Below are positions 1 through 8,916 of a stretch of DNA of 64,000 bases, in pieces. The stretch comes from Mangrovimonas sp. YM274. Lineage in GTDB: Bacteria > Bacteroidota > Bacteroidia > Flavobacteriales > Flavobacteriaceae. The notes under the pieces are model-generated. The model did not search any database and was not told where the DNA came from. It was given only the letters and a program-made list of their open reading frames with translations. The translations under genes and the position numbers were made by a program. Position 1 is the first letter of the stretch. Every line of letters starts with the position of its first letter. The stretch is taken from positions 2,661,501 to 2,725,500 of the forward strand of contig NZ_CP133091.1 of the NCBI RefSeq assembly GCF_030908385.1, given 5' to 3'.

Positions 1-9
1 TAAGTTAAT

Positions 10-1782
10 TTATTCTATGATTTCAGTGACTTCACCACAACTTAGCATGGCATTTCCAAAATAAGGGTTAATGACCCTTTCTTCCTTGCTCAACCAATAA
101 CCTCCTTTATTGTCATCAGCCATTGGACAAAATTCCACATACACTTTTTCAGTTACCCCAAAAAGCTGAACGGTATGGATGAGCTGCTGTGATAAATACT
201 TGAAATGATCCCTTTGCGTTTTTAAATCCTTAGATTTTGAAATGGACAAGGCCGAAGAATTCAAAGTCTTTTCCAATGACATCCATTGCGTATGGGCGTT
301 TCCTTTAACCAAACTCATATCTACACCTTCCAATTCATTCAACATAGTTTTCGAGGCAAGGGTAATATATTTTGCATCCTCCTTAACCAAAGCATTTTTA
401 AGGTCAATATAAGCATCGTACACCTGCTGTAACTGTTGCTGAAATTCCTTAGAAACAGTCAATCGTTTGTAGGTCGCCATTTCATTTTCAGGAGTACTTT
501 CTTTATCGCGTTCCAATCCCCCATGACCTCCATGCCCCGTGGGGACCTTTCCTCCTGCCGCATTCATCATGGATTTCTTCCCCTGCAATTGTGCCGCAGC
601 ATCCACCGTAAAGGTACCATTGCTTACAATTTCGTTACCTGAATACAGACCTTCCAATACTTCAAATTGGTCTCCACTACGATTGCCCAAAACCACCTCT
701 CGCATTTCAAAAACAGGTTGATTCGGGTTGGTTTTCACATACACCACTGAACGTTTTCCTGTCCAAAGAACGGCAGAAGCTGGGATACTTAAGGAAGTTT
801 TGCCTTCTGCTACTTTATGAATTTGCGCCTCAACAAACATCCCCGGTTTCAGTAGTTTGTCTTCATTATTCAAAACGACTCTTAAGCCAACCGTCCTTGT
901 TTGGCTATTCAAAACAGGATCGATAAAATCTACAGTACCTTGAAATTCTTTATTGGGATAGGCATTACTGCCAATCATCACTTCCTGCCCGTTTTTAAAT
1001 AAATCCACCTGATTTTCGTACACGTCAAAATTTGCCCAAACCGTTTGGAGATTGGCTATTTTCAATAAAGGCTGCCCTTGTTTGATGTAATCGCCTTGAC
1101 TTACCAATTTTTCAGTCACCGTACCAGATACGGTAGCATAGACCGGAATATGTTCCTGAACGTTTCCTGAAGTTTCAATGGCATCAATTTGCTTCTCTGA
1201 AAGTTTCCATAGTTTCAGCTTATTCCGAACCGCCTGGTACAATGCCGGTTGTGATGCTTTTAAAGACGCTGCCGTGAGAAGTTCCTGTTGGGCAGCATAC
1301 AATTCAGGTGAATAAATAGTAGCCAACAATTGCCCTTTTTGCACGGTTTCTCCCGTAAAATTTACATTAAGGCGCTCAATGCGCCCCGACACATAAGACA
1401 CTTGTACGGCATTGGCCGCTTCATTTTCAACAATCCTACCTGATAATTTAGTGGTTCTTCCTTTTCCAGTTCCTTCACCAACAACACTGGTTTGAATATT
1501 AGCCAAGGCCATAGCATTATCCGTAAGCTTAAATTGGTCTGCTGTGAGTCCGTCTGCCCCTGCCTCGGCAGGAATTAAATCCATACCACAAATAGGGCAA
1601 TCCCCTGGTTCTGGTTGCATGATTTGAGGATGCATGGAACAGGTCCACATTTGAGTATTCGCCTGATGTTCTTCTTGACTTGGCTGAGTAAGCTCTTTCG
1701 AGCTTCCGCCAAACAAGAGCCAGCCCAACAGTACCCCAGTCAAGAGCACCACAACATATAAGAACAGTTTATTAGTTTTCAT
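10..1782 (-). CDS. cusB: CusB-type RND efflux periplasmic adaptor with N-terminal metal-binding and C-terminal DUF3347-like domains
   Basis: Membrane-fusion subunit that links an inner-membrane RND pump to an outer-membrane channel and can hand metal to the pump. The 590-residue protein opens with a membrane anchor (about residues 7-27). A short heavy-metal-binding domain follows, with C48/M50 (CSMHP) and C62/C65/M67 (CPICGMD). The barrel-sandwich/hairpin adaptor core spans about 110-400. The tail (about 440-590) resembles DUF3347 and ends with EFCPMADD and NPYFGNAMLSCGEV, a second Cys/Met-rich metal site. It is the last gene of the minus-strand set with cusA, tolC and an HMA gene, which suggests Cu(I)/Ag(I) export. 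Family membership is clear; metal specificity is inferred. Confidence 0.93.
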   Translation of the reverse strand: MKTNKLFLYVVVLLTGVLLGWLLFGGSSKELTQPSQEEHQANTQMWTCSMHPQIMQPEPGDCPICGMDLIPAEAGADGLTADQFKLTDNAMALANIQTSVVGEGTGKGRTTKLSGRIVENEAANAVQVSYVSGRIERLNVNFTGETVQKGQLLATIYSPELYAAQQELLTAASLKASQPALYQAVRNKLKLWKLSEKQIDAIETSGNVQEHIPVYATVSGTVTEKLVSQGDYIKQGQPLLKIANLQTVWANFDVYENQVDLFKNGQEVMIGSNAYPNKEFQGTVDFIDPVLNSQTRTVGLRVVLNNEDKLLKPGMFVEAQIHKVAEGKTSLSIPASAVLWTGKRSVVYVKTNPNQPVFEMREVVLGNRSGDQFEVLEGLYSGNEIVSNGTFTVDAAAQLQGKKSMMNAAGGKVPTGHGGHGGLERDKESTPENEMATYKRLTVSKEFQQQLQQVYDAYIDLKNALVKEDAKYITLASKTMLNELEGVDMSLVKGNAHTQWMSLEKTLNSSALSISKSKDLKTQRDHFKYLSQQLIHTVQLFGVTEKVYVEFCPMADDNKGGYWLSKEERVINPYFGNAMLSCGEVTEIIE

Positions 1783-1805
1783 TTGATTTTTTTTTAGTAT
1801 TAATA

Positions 1806-2017
1806 CTAGCCTTCCTCAATTTGATACCTTTCGCCAATAGCTTTTAAGGCCGTTTGAAATAGCTCAACAGAATAGGTTTCTCCATTTCAATTGCGGCCTG
1901 TGCTGCTTCCAGATCCACAACAACCTGTACTACCCCATCCACTTTGGAGAGGATTGTTGCCACATGACTGCTGCAACCGCTACAGGTCATTCCTTGTATA
2001 GAATATATTTGTTTCAT
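1806..2017 (-). pseudogene. Heavy-metal-associated (HMA) domain protein, frameshifted
   Basis: A small CopZ-like metal chaperone. Reading starts at 2017 (MKQIYSIQGMTCSGC) and shows the GMTCxxC site followed by the usual beta-alpha-beta-beta fold up to IEMEKPI. The frame then changes: the original frame gives LLSYFKRP and stops at 1844 (57 residues). The other frame continues as VELFQTALKAIGERYQIEEG to a stop at 1806, which is the expected HMA C-terminus. One missing base near 1869-1876 (CCTATTCTG where CCTATTCCTG would keep frame) explains it. It begins 3 nt after the tolC stop, so it is part of the efflux operon. It could be a true mutation or a sequencing/assembly error. Confidence 0.82.
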
Positions 2018-2020
2018 GAG

Positions 2021-3256
2021 TTACTGAATTAAATAATTGATGATACTGCTTTGTATATAATAACTTCTAACCACCTCTATTTGGGCCATTTGAAACTTTA
2101 ATTGCAATTCCTGAATATCCAACACATCCTTAAAATCTATCGTCCCCGTTTCATAATTTTTTATAAGAATAGTTTCAGCATCCTTGGCCTGTTGTAAGTT
2201 TTTTGATTGTGTCCCATAACTGATTCGCGCTGAAGCCCGTTCAGTAAGGACTTTATCCAACAAGGTTTCCAAAGTATTGAGACGGGCTTCTTGTTCAAAT
2301 TGAAGCTCCTGTTGTTGCAAGGCATTCTGTTTGGACACAGAAGCATGCTTTCTATTGAAAATAGGAATGGATAGTGAAACCATGGGCATGAAAATATCCT
2401 TTCCATTATCGCTAAAATCCATATCCGGACGCTTCTCCACATTGATATAATCCAAACCAAAACCAATCATGGGACTGCGCTCCTTTTGATTCAATAAATT
2501 GGACTGCTCAACAGATTGATAAAGCTTTTCAAACTTCAACAATTCCGGGTGCACTTTTAAATCTTCCGCAGATACTTCAAAATCTTCCGACGGAATGTAC
2601 AATTCATCAACAACCGTAATAGGAACCTCCTGTTCTCTGTTAAGCAAATTGTTTATGTTGCTTTGCTCTGCTATAAATTGTTGCTGCAAAATATCCTTTA
2701 ACTGCTGTAAATCATTCTGGCGCATTTGCAAACGCAGCACATCCACAGCAGAAGCTTTCCCAACTTCAACGGAGGTCAAGGCCATCGTTTCATAACTCTC
2801 CAACAACTGTATTTGCTCCTGTAACACAGCTTGCTTCGCTTGATTGGCGTACAAATTGTAATAGGATTGCGATACCGAAGCCATCAATTTTCTTTTTGCA
2901 ATAACAATATCCTCATAATTGGCATCGGCCAAAGAGGCGACGTATTGTTCACGAGATGCAATGGAGCCAAACCAAGGCAGCATTTGCTTTACGGACACTT
3001 TAAAACGTTGGGCTCCCGTTCTAGTTTCTGGCTCGCTCACAAAGTAACCTGCTCCAAATTCGGTATTAGGCAATGTGTTCACCTCATTCACCTTTTCTGA
3101 AACCCTTTGATACTGCAACTCAAATTTTTGAATTTCGGGGCTATTGGCTAGGGCTTCATCAATAAGCGATTGCAATTGTTGTGCATTTGCAAAGAGACTC
3201 AGGAAAAAAGCACCAAGAGTCAAGGCGATTTTTATGGATACTACTCTGTATGTCAT
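2021..3256 (-). CDS. TolC-family outer membrane efflux channel (CusC/CzcC-like)
   Basis: Outer-membrane channel of a tripartite heavy-metal exporter. The 411-residue protein has a signal peptide (about 1-25, ending ...LFANAQ) and two long alpha-helical OEP repeats with heptad-like stretches (for example about 110-200 and 310-400). The start codon overlaps the end of the upstream RND pump gene by 4 nt (ATGA), which implies translational coupling. The HMA gene and the adaptor follow directly. No N-terminal lipobox is visible, so it is not a lipoprotein. Assignment to the Cu/Ag system rests on position. Confidence 0.92.
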   Translation of the reverse strand: MTYRVVSIKIALTLGAFFLSLFANAQQLQSLIDEALANSPEIQKFELQYQRVSEKVNEVNTLPNTEFGAGYFVSEPETRTGAQRFKVSVKQMLPWFGSIASREQYVASLADANYEDIVIAKRKLMASVSQSYYNLYANQAKQAVLQEQIQLLESYETMALTSVEVGKASAVDVLRLQMRQNDLQQLKDILQQQFIAEQSNINNLLNREQEVPITVVDELYIPSEDFEVSAEDLKVHPELLKFEKLYQSVEQSNLLNQKERSPMIGFGLDYINVEKRPDMDFSDNGKDIFMPMVSLSIPIFNRKHASVSKQNALQQQELQFEQEARLNTLETLLDKVLTERASARISYGTQSKNLQQAKDAETILIKNYETGTIDFKDVLDIQELQLKFQMAQIEVVRSYYIQSSIINYLIQ

Positions 3257-6200
3257 TTTACTGTTCTTTTAAGTTGAAGTTCCGCTTTCCAGCAATACAA
3301 TACGGGGACCACAAACAAGGTAATTAAAGCTATCAGCATCCCCCCAAAACTTGGAATGGCCATGGGAATCATGATATCGCTCCCTCTCCCTGTAGAGGTC
3401 AAAACCGGCAACAGAGCCAATAAGGTAGTAGCCGTGGTCATAAGGCATGGACGGATCCGTTTTTCTCCAGCTTCCACCACAGAAGTCCGTATTTCCTCTA
3501 TATTATCTGGGGTATTTCTATGAAACGTCTGGGTTAAATAGGTGGCCATGACCACACCGTCATCCGTAGCAATACCAAATAGGGCAATAAACCCAACCCA
3601 TACGGCCACACTTAAATTAATAGGGTGCATTTGAAACAAATCCCGAAGGTTTTCGCCAAAAACAGTAAAGTTTAAAAACCATGTTTGACCATACAGCCAA
3701 ATCATGATAAAGCCACCGGCAAAAGCCACAGCAATCCCTGTAAATACCATTAAGGATGTCCCCACCGAACGAAACTGAAAATACAGTATCAAAAAGATAA
3801 TAGCGAGAGCCAAAGGCACCACTACCGACAAGGTTTTTTCGGCACGCAATTGGTTTTCATAACTTCCCGTAAATTGAAAATTAATCCCTTTAGGCACTAC
3901 CAACGTTCCTGAATCAATAGCTTTTTGAATCACATCTTGTGCATTTTCAACCACATTCACTTCGGCATAACCATCTAATTTGTCAAACAAGACATAGCCT
4001 ACCAAAAAGGTATCTTCACTCTTAATCACTTGCGGTCCCTGTTCGTACCTGATACTAGCCAACTCACTTAAAGGAACAGGACTCCCTGAAGCAACGGGCA
4101 CATAAATCTGTTCCAAATCTCCTGGGTTTGCCCTCAATTCCCTAGGATAACGTACCCGTACCCCATAGCGTTCCCGACCTTCCACAGTTTGAGTCAATTC
4201 CATACCACCTACGGCTACTTTCAATACATTCTGTACCTCTTCAATACTCACACCATAACGGGCCAATTGCTCTCTATCAATATCAATCAACAGGTAAGGT
4301 TTCCCTACAATCCTATCGGCAAAGACAGCTTCAGTTTTGACACCGTCCGCCTGTTTGAGAAGGGTTTCCAATTGCATCCCAAAAGCTTCTATTTGTTTCA
4401 GCTCCTGGCCTTTTATTTTAATTCCCATGGGAGCACGCATCCCTGTTTGCAACATGACCAATCGGGTTTCTATAGGTTGTAGTTTTGGAGCAGAAGTCAC
4501 CCCTGGCAATTTGGTCACCCTCACAATTTCATCCCAAATAGCATCTGCCGATTGAATGCTCGGTCTCCAGTTACGGTAATAAAGGCCATCCTCGTCCGGA
4601 ATAAGTTGAGATCTATCGACCTTCGTTAAAACAGCATTTTCCGAAGTATTCGGATTGGCTATCCAACCACCTTCCTTGAGTTCAAACAAACCTTCCTCAT
4701 TCACTTTATAGCGTTGGCGCTCGCCGTGTTCATTCAACATATATTCAGGTTTGTATTGAATGATATTTTCATACATAGACAACGGTGCTGGATCTAAGGC
4801 GGACTCTGTTCTTCCTGCCTTACCTACCACCGTTTCAATTTCCGGAATGTTGGCCACAGCCATGTCCAATTGCTGTAAAACGCGCTTGTTTTCCGCAACG
4901 CCGGAATGCGGCATCGAGGTGGGCATTAACAAAAAGGAACCTTCATTTAAAGAGGGCATAAATTCTTTTCCAGTATGTTTCATAATGAAAACGCCCGCAA
5001 CAATAATGGCTGTAGGAATACTTAAAAACAATAATTTATGATGTAAGCACCACCTTAAAATACGCGTATAATACCTTAAGAATAGGGTAAACACCCCTAA
5101 CAATCCAAAACAGATAATCCCGACAAAAACAAGGTTCATTATGAAGCTTTCACCAACACCTAACGGACGCCAATATTCAGCCAACAAAAACACGATGGCT
5201 GTTGCTGAAATGAAAACATTTACGAGTTGCTGTTGACGACTATCGATTTTACCTTGCAGATGCAACAAGCTTATAGCCCCAAATGCTATTAACATCAAGC
5301 CCAACCAATACCCATAGAAGACAGACGCCAACCCCAAAACGATTAACAGACCATTGAAAAAGTATTTCAATTGTGTTTTAGCTCCTTTTTTTCTAAATAA
5401 AAATGCAGCAAAAGGAGGAATTAAAAACAGTGCGACAATAATGGAGGCTGTCAAAGCAAAAGTTTTAGTAAAAGCCAAGGGCCTAAACAGTTTTCCTTCT
5501 GCGCCAACCATCGTAAACACAGGGATAAAACTAATAATGGTGGTCATGACTGCCGTAACAATAGCACCGGACACTTCCGATGTGGCATTATACACCACTT
5601 GGTTTATGGAAAGCCCTTCCTTATTTTCATCCAAATGCCTTATGATATTTTCCGACAAAATGACCCCTACATCCACCATGGTTCCAATAGCAATGGCAAT
5701 CCCCGATAGGGCGACAATATTGGCATCTACCCCGAAAAATTTCATAGCTATAAACACCATCAATACAGCCACAGGTAATAGCCCTGAAATCAGTACCGAT
5801 GCACGTAAATTAAAGACCATTACGATTATTACCAGAACGGTAATCAAAATTTCCAAGGTCAAGGCCTCGTTGAGCGTTCCCAGGGTTTCTTGGATAAGCT
5901 CTGTGCGATCATAAAAAGGTACGATAGTTACTTGTGAGGTTCGGCCATCGGCCAAAACCTTGGAAGGCAAACCAGCACTCAACTCCTTAATTTTATCCTT
6001 GACCTTAGTGATAACTTCCATAGGGTTGGCTCCATAGCGTGCCACGACCACACCACCAACCACCTCGGCACCTTCCTTATCCAATAAACCTCTTCTAGCG
6101 GCTGGCCCCACAGATACTTTGGCGATGTCCTTTATCGTAATTGGTGTAAAATCTTCTGAAGTAACAACCGCATTTTCGATATCTGAAATGCCTTTTACAT

Positions 6201-6960
6201 ATCCCAATCCTCGAACCAAATATTCGGCTTGATTAATTTCAAGGGTCTGCGCTCCAATATCTTTATTGCTCTCCTTAACAGCCTTTACAATTTGCCCTAA
6301 GCCAATCCCATATTGGCGCATCAATTCTGGATCCACATCAATTTGATATTCCTGAACGTAACCCCCAATGGACGCCACTTCAGACACGCCACTTGCAGAC
6401 GACAAAGCATATTTAACATAGTAATCTTGTATGCTTCGCAGTTCCTGTAAATCCCATCCCCCAGTAACCTTACCCTGCTCATCGCGTCCTTCTAAAGTGT
6501 ACCAGAAGATCTGGCCCAATCCAGTGGCATCTGGTCCCAAAGCAGGACTTACGCCTTCCGGCAACAAACCGCTTGGCAATGAATTGAGTTTTTCGAGAAT
6601 GCGACTTCTACTCCAGTAAAATTCTACATCCTCTTCAAAAATGATATAAATACTGGAAAAGCCAAACATAGAGGAACTACGGATGGTCTTAACCCCCGGT
6701 ATTCCCAATAACGAGGTGGTTAGCGGATAAGTAATTTGGTCTTCAATATCCTGCGGAGACCGCCCGTCCCATTTGGTAAAAACAATTTGCTGGTTTTCTC
6801 CAATATCGGGTATGGCATCTACCGCTACAGGGTTTCGAGGCAACACCCCCAGATCCCAATGAAAAGGTGCATTAACCATTCCCCACCCTATAAATAGAGC
6901 CAATAACAAAACGGCTACGAGTTTGTTTTCTATTAGAAATTTGATGCTTTTATTGAGCAT
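3253..6960 (-). CDS. cusA: CusA-type heavy-metal RND efflux pump (inner membrane)
   Basis: Proton-driven HME-RND transporter of 1235 residues. It begins with the usual first membrane helix (IKFLIENKLVAVLLLALF) and the periplasmic porter domain. The TM4 motif GTMVDVGVILSEN lies near residues 424-436 and resembles CusA (GAMVDAAIVMIEN) rather than CzcA (DFGxxxDGA). Methionines equivalent to the CusA metal relay appear in MPTSMPHSG and VMLQTGMRAPMGIK, which supports Cu(I)/Ag(I) as substrate. The protein is about 190 residues longer than E. coli CusA. Much of the excess is an inserted hydrophobic segment around 530-650 with about three extra helices, and there are longer porter-domain loops. It is followed by tolC, HMA and adaptor genes. 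Confidence 0.93.
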   Translation of the reverse strand: MLNKSIKFLIENKLVAVLLLALFIGWGMVNAPFHWDLGVLPRNPVAVDAIPDIGENQQIVFTKWDGRSPQDIEDQITYPLTTSLLGIPGVKTIRSSSMFGFSSIYIIFEEDVEFYWSRSRILEKLNSLPSGLLPEGVSPALGPDATGLGQIFWYTLEGRDEQGKVTGGWDLQELRSIQDYYVKYALSSASGVSEVASIGGYVQEYQIDVDPELMRQYGIGLGQIVKAVKESNKDIGAQTLEINQAEYLVRGLGYVKGISDIENAVVTSEDFTPITIKDIAKVSVGPAARRGLLDKEGAEVVGGVVVARYGANPMEVITKVKDKIKELSAGLPSKVLADGRTSQVTIVPFYDRTELIQETLGTLNEALTLEILITVLVIIVMVFNLRASVLISGLLPVAVLMVFIAMKFFGVDANIVALSGIAIAIGTMVDVGVILSENIIRHLDENKEGLSINQVVYNATSEVSGAIVTAVMTTIISFIPVFTMVGAEGKLFRPLAFTKTFALTASIIVALFLIPPFAAFLFRKKGAKTQLKYFFNGLLIVLGLASVFYGYWLGLMLIAFGAISLLHLQGKIDSRQQQLVNVFISATAIVFLLAEYWRPLGVGESFIMNLVFVGIICFGLLGVFTLFLRYYTRILRWCLHHKLLFLSIPTAIIVAGVFIMKHTGKEFMPSLNEGSFLLMPTSMPHSGVAENKRVLQQLDMAVANIPEIETVVGKAGRTESALDPAPLSMYENIIQYKPEYMLNEHGERQRYKVNEEGLFELKEGGWIANPNTSENAVLTKVDRSQLIPDEDGLYYRNWRPSIQSADAIWDEIVRVTKLPGVTSAPKLQPIETRLVMLQTGMRAPMGIKIKGQELKQIEAFGMQLETLLKQADGVKTEAVFADRIVGKPYLLIDIDREQLARYGVSIEEVQNVLKVAVGGMELTQTVEGRERYGVRVRYPRELRANPGDLEQIYVPVASGSPVPLSELASIRYEQGPQVIKSEDTFLVGYVLFDKLDGYAEVNVVENAQDVIQKAIDSGTLVVPKGINFQFTGSYENQLRAEKTLSVVVPLALAIIFLILYFQFRSVGTSLMVFTGIAVAFAGGFIMIWLYGQTWFLNFTVFGENLRDLFQMHPINLSVAVWVGFIALFGIATDDGVVMATYLTQTFHRNTPDNIEEIRTSVVEAGEKRIRPCLMTTATTLLALLPVLTSTGRGSDIMIPMAIPSFGGMLIALITLFVVPVLYCWKAELQLKRTVK

Positions 6961-7065
6961 TGCTGATAATTAAACAATTAGACATGCGTGTTAAGAAAAC
7001 ACCGGATACAACAAATTATCCGCAAAACATAAAGCTTCGGGATAACAAAGTTTCTCGTTTAAAAA

Positions 7066-7479
7066 TCAAATTAAATAAGTCTCGTCTAGCTTATAGAGTT
7101 GCCTTATGACGAGTGGAGGTTTATAATCTTGATAGGAAGTTTCCTGATTCGTGTCCTCGTCAAACAGACTGAGGTATGTAAAAACCAAAGTGGTGATAAA
7201 CACCTGTTGTTCAAATGAAATTTTATCAACGGACGTATGGAGGGTATCCTGTCCATCCACAACCACCTGTTGATCCTCACAGCAATTTTTTTTGGTGACA
7301 GAACAACTTTCCGTACCAAGTTGTTGCATTTCCATTCCACAGCCCTTAGCCTTATGGAACAGAGCAGTTTCTACCAAGGTATCCCCACAATAATGCATGT
7401 TTATAGTGAAGGACATTGTAGAAAATAGAACTACAAAGGCCATCAACAAAGACACAGTTTTATGGAATACGCTTTTCAT
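7066..7479 (-). CDS. HYC_CC_PP family small secreted/membrane protein
   Basis: A 137-residue protein with an N-terminal signal or anchor helix (about 8-26). It carries the three conserved motifs that name this Bacteroidota family: HYC (MHYCGD, about 29-32), CC (KKNCCEDQ, about 65) and PP (DYKPPLV, about 124). Further Cys and Met residues (KGCGMEMQQ) make a metal-binding role plausible. Members are commonly encoded beside heavy-metal RND pumps, as here: cusA follows after 105 nt on the same strand. The biochemical role is unknown. A good -7 promoter element lies 8 nt before the start codon. Confidence 0.82.
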   Translation of the reverse strand: MKSVFHKTVSLLMAFVVLFSTMSFTINMHYCGDTLVETALFHKAKGCGMEMQQLGTESCSVTKKNCCEDQQVVVDGQDTLHTSVDKISFEQQVFITTLVFTYLSLFDEDTNQETSYQDYKPPLVIRQLYKLDETYLI

Positions 7480-7487
7480 ATGTTAAA

Positions 7488-7495
7488 CAAATGTA
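7488..7495 (-). promoter_or_regulatory. -7 promoter element for the Cu/Ag efflux operon
   Basis: On the minus strand this reads TACATTTG, a perfect match to the Bacteroidota -7 consensus TAnnTTTG. Only 8 nt separate it from the start codon at 7479, so the transcript is expected to be leaderless or nearly so. No clear TTTG -33 element is visible. Confidence 0.6.
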
Positions 7496-7717
7496 TAAAA
7501 TTTCGAGAAACCTTATGGTTGTTTAACAGAAGTTTAAAAAGAGTAGACATTTAATTTAATGAGCATTCTGGTTAGAATACCTTTGTATTTTAAGACTTAC
7601 AGCAACAATTGCAGCACCAGTACGCTCACCACACTATTTGGTACCAACAATACTTTAGACCATTGAACTGGGAGTTTTTGCAAGACAATAAACAGAGGTT
7701 AATCAATTCTCTTTAAC

Positions 7718-7725
7718 TATCTTTA
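7718..7725 (+). promoter_or_regulatory. Candidate -7 promoter element (TATCTTTA) for the serine hydrolase gene
   Basis: TATCTTTA matches seven of the eight positions of TAnnTTTG and lies 57 nt before the start at 7783. A perfect TACCTTTG further upstream (7578-7585) is an alternative or second promoter with a longer leader. Confidence 0.4.
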
Positions 7726-7782
7726 AACCAACAATCGCACAATGCTATTTTTCATATAAAACTGACACGTATCACACGCACA

Positions 7783-8832
7783 ATGAACAAGAAAACCATT
7801 ATTCACATCTTAAGAATCGTAATGCCTACCATTGCCTTGATATGTATCATTACTTTACCACCTTGGATATTGTTAAGAGCCTGGATAGCTCCATTGCCCA
7901 CAACCGTACAAGAGCAATTGGAAGATGGAATCGATTATGGATTGGATGGAATGATTGTTTATGTAGATCAAGCTGGGAAACCTCCGGTACACTACGCCTC
8001 GGGATGGCACAACAGAGAACATGAAATCCCAGCAAATCCGCAAGCCTTGTTTAAAATTGCCAGTATCAGCAAATTATATGTCGCAGCTGCCGTCACAAAA
8101 TTGGTATCTGAAAAGCGTTTAGCTTTAGATGAAACTCTCGCCTACCATTTCCCTGAACTTACCAACAGAATAGAAAATGCCAACCATATTACTTTACGGT
8201 TCATGATACAACACCGTAGCGGCATTCCCAATCTTACCGACAATCCAAATTATCCTTGGGACAAGCCCCCAAAGAGCAGTCGTGAGGCCCTCGAATATGC
8301 CTTGGATCAACCTGCAAATTTTGCTCCTAATGAGGACTATGCCTACTCCAACACCAACTACCTATTACTTACTGAAATTATGGACAAGGTTTTAGGCTAT
8401 AGTCATCAGCAATACATTAAGGAACAAATTTTAACACCTCTTCATTTAACCCACACATTTGGCTCGCTTAACGACGTTGATCCTAATGAGGTCATGAGTG
8501 GCTATTATGTTGGATGGGAACCCGACATTAAAATGAACAACCACGGGTCTATGTTGGCGACAGCAGAAGATGTTGGCATATTTTTGCGCGCACTCAATGA
8601 CGGCTCCCTGTTTACAAATGAGGAGCAAGCCATTTATGCCTCTGTCTATTTTTACGAACATACAGGATTGGTACCTGGCTACCAAAGTATTGCCAAATAC
8701 CATAAAGATATTGATACCGTAGTCATTCAGTTTGTAAATACCAGCGGTGGTGACATGTGGACCCTTTCAGAAATTCTTTATGACCGTATTGTAAACATAT
8801 TAGAAACCAAAAAAAACAACGAAACTAAATAG
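7783..8832 (+). CDS. Serine hydrolase, class C beta-lactamase / penicillin-binding-protein-like
   Basis: A 349-residue beta-lactamase-superfamily serine hydrolase. A single N-terminal membrane helix (about 8-32) directs it to the envelope. The SxxK nucleophile motif is SISK (S94-K97) and the YxN motif is YSN (Y188-N190). The region around HTGLVPGYQS near the C-terminus stands where the class C KTG/HxG motif is found. Relatives include D-alanyl-D-alanine carboxypeptidases, esterases and amidases; the substrate cannot be told. It sits between two divergent metal-efflux clusters with no obvious functional link. Confidence 0.85.
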   Translation: MNKKTIIHILRIVMPTIALICIITLPPWILLRAWIAPLPTTVQEQLEDGIDYGLDGMIVYVDQAGKPPVHYASGWHNREHEIPANPQALFKIASISKLYVAAAVTKLVSEKRLALDETLAYHFPELTNRIENANHITLRFMIQHRSGIPNLTDNPNYPWDKPPKSSREALEYALDQPANFAPNEDYAYSNTNYLLLTEIMDKVLGYSHQQYIKEQILTPLHLTHTFGSLNDVDPNEVMSGYYVGWEPDIKMNNHGSMLATAEDVGIFLRALNDGSLFTNEEQAIYASVYFYEHTGLVPGYQSIAKYHKDIDTVVIQFVNTSGGDMWTLSEILYDRIVNILETKKNNETK

Positions 8833-8854
8833 CACTCAACAAGGAATTTGCACA

Positions 8855-8887
8855 TTTTAAGCAAATCTTAAGACAGTCCTAATGAAC
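8855..8887 (+). promoter_or_regulatory. Triple 11-bp direct repeat, probable response-regulator operator
   Basis: Three consecutive 11-mers: TTTTAAGCAAA, TCTTAAGACAG and TCCTAATGAAC. The first two match the reference box TCTTAAGACAA at 8 and 10 positions, the third at 6. The array ends 17 nt before a -7-like element (CATCTTTG, 8905-8912). A matching array with identical spacing precedes the RND operon (11007-11039). OmpR/PhoB-family regulators bind direct repeats with an 11-bp period, so autoregulation by the regulator at 8917 is the likely meaning. Confidence 0.72.
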
Positions 8888-8904
8888 ACTTTAAAAACTC
8901 AAAG

Positions 8905-8912
8905 CATCTTTG
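8905..8912 (+). promoter_or_regulatory. -7 element of the two-component system promoter
   Basis: CATCTTTG matches TAnnTTTG at all fixed positions but one. Only 4 nt separate it from the ATG at 8917, so the message is probably leaderless. The -33 position falls at the end of the repeat array, as expected for an activator-dependent promoter. Confidence 0.5.
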
Positions 8913-8916
8913 TATT

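Larger units (their letters stand above)
7480..7782. other. Intergenic region between divergent metal-efflux and serine hydrolase genes
   Basis: 303 nt without a gene. It holds a minus-strand -7 element for the HYC_CC_PP gene (7488-7495), a plus-strand TACCTTTG (7578-7585) and a TATCTTTA (7718-7725) facing the serine hydrolase gene. An AT-rich near-repeat (GTTTAACAGAA then GTTTAAAAAGA, 7521-7542) with 11-bp spacing is present but weak. No RNA gene or small ORF stands out. Confidence 0.5.

Noticed and set aside
5354-5914. A 186-residue open frame on the plus strand opposite cusA
   Set aside because: It is the antisense shadow of a conserved RND pump gene; it has no recognisable domain and low-complexity composition.
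7521-7542. Two AT-rich 11-mers (GTTTAACAGAA, GTTTAAAAAGA) as a third response-regulator site
   Set aside because: Only 6-7 of 11 positions agree with the other boxes, the orientation is opposite to the gene, and the distance to the -7 element differs.
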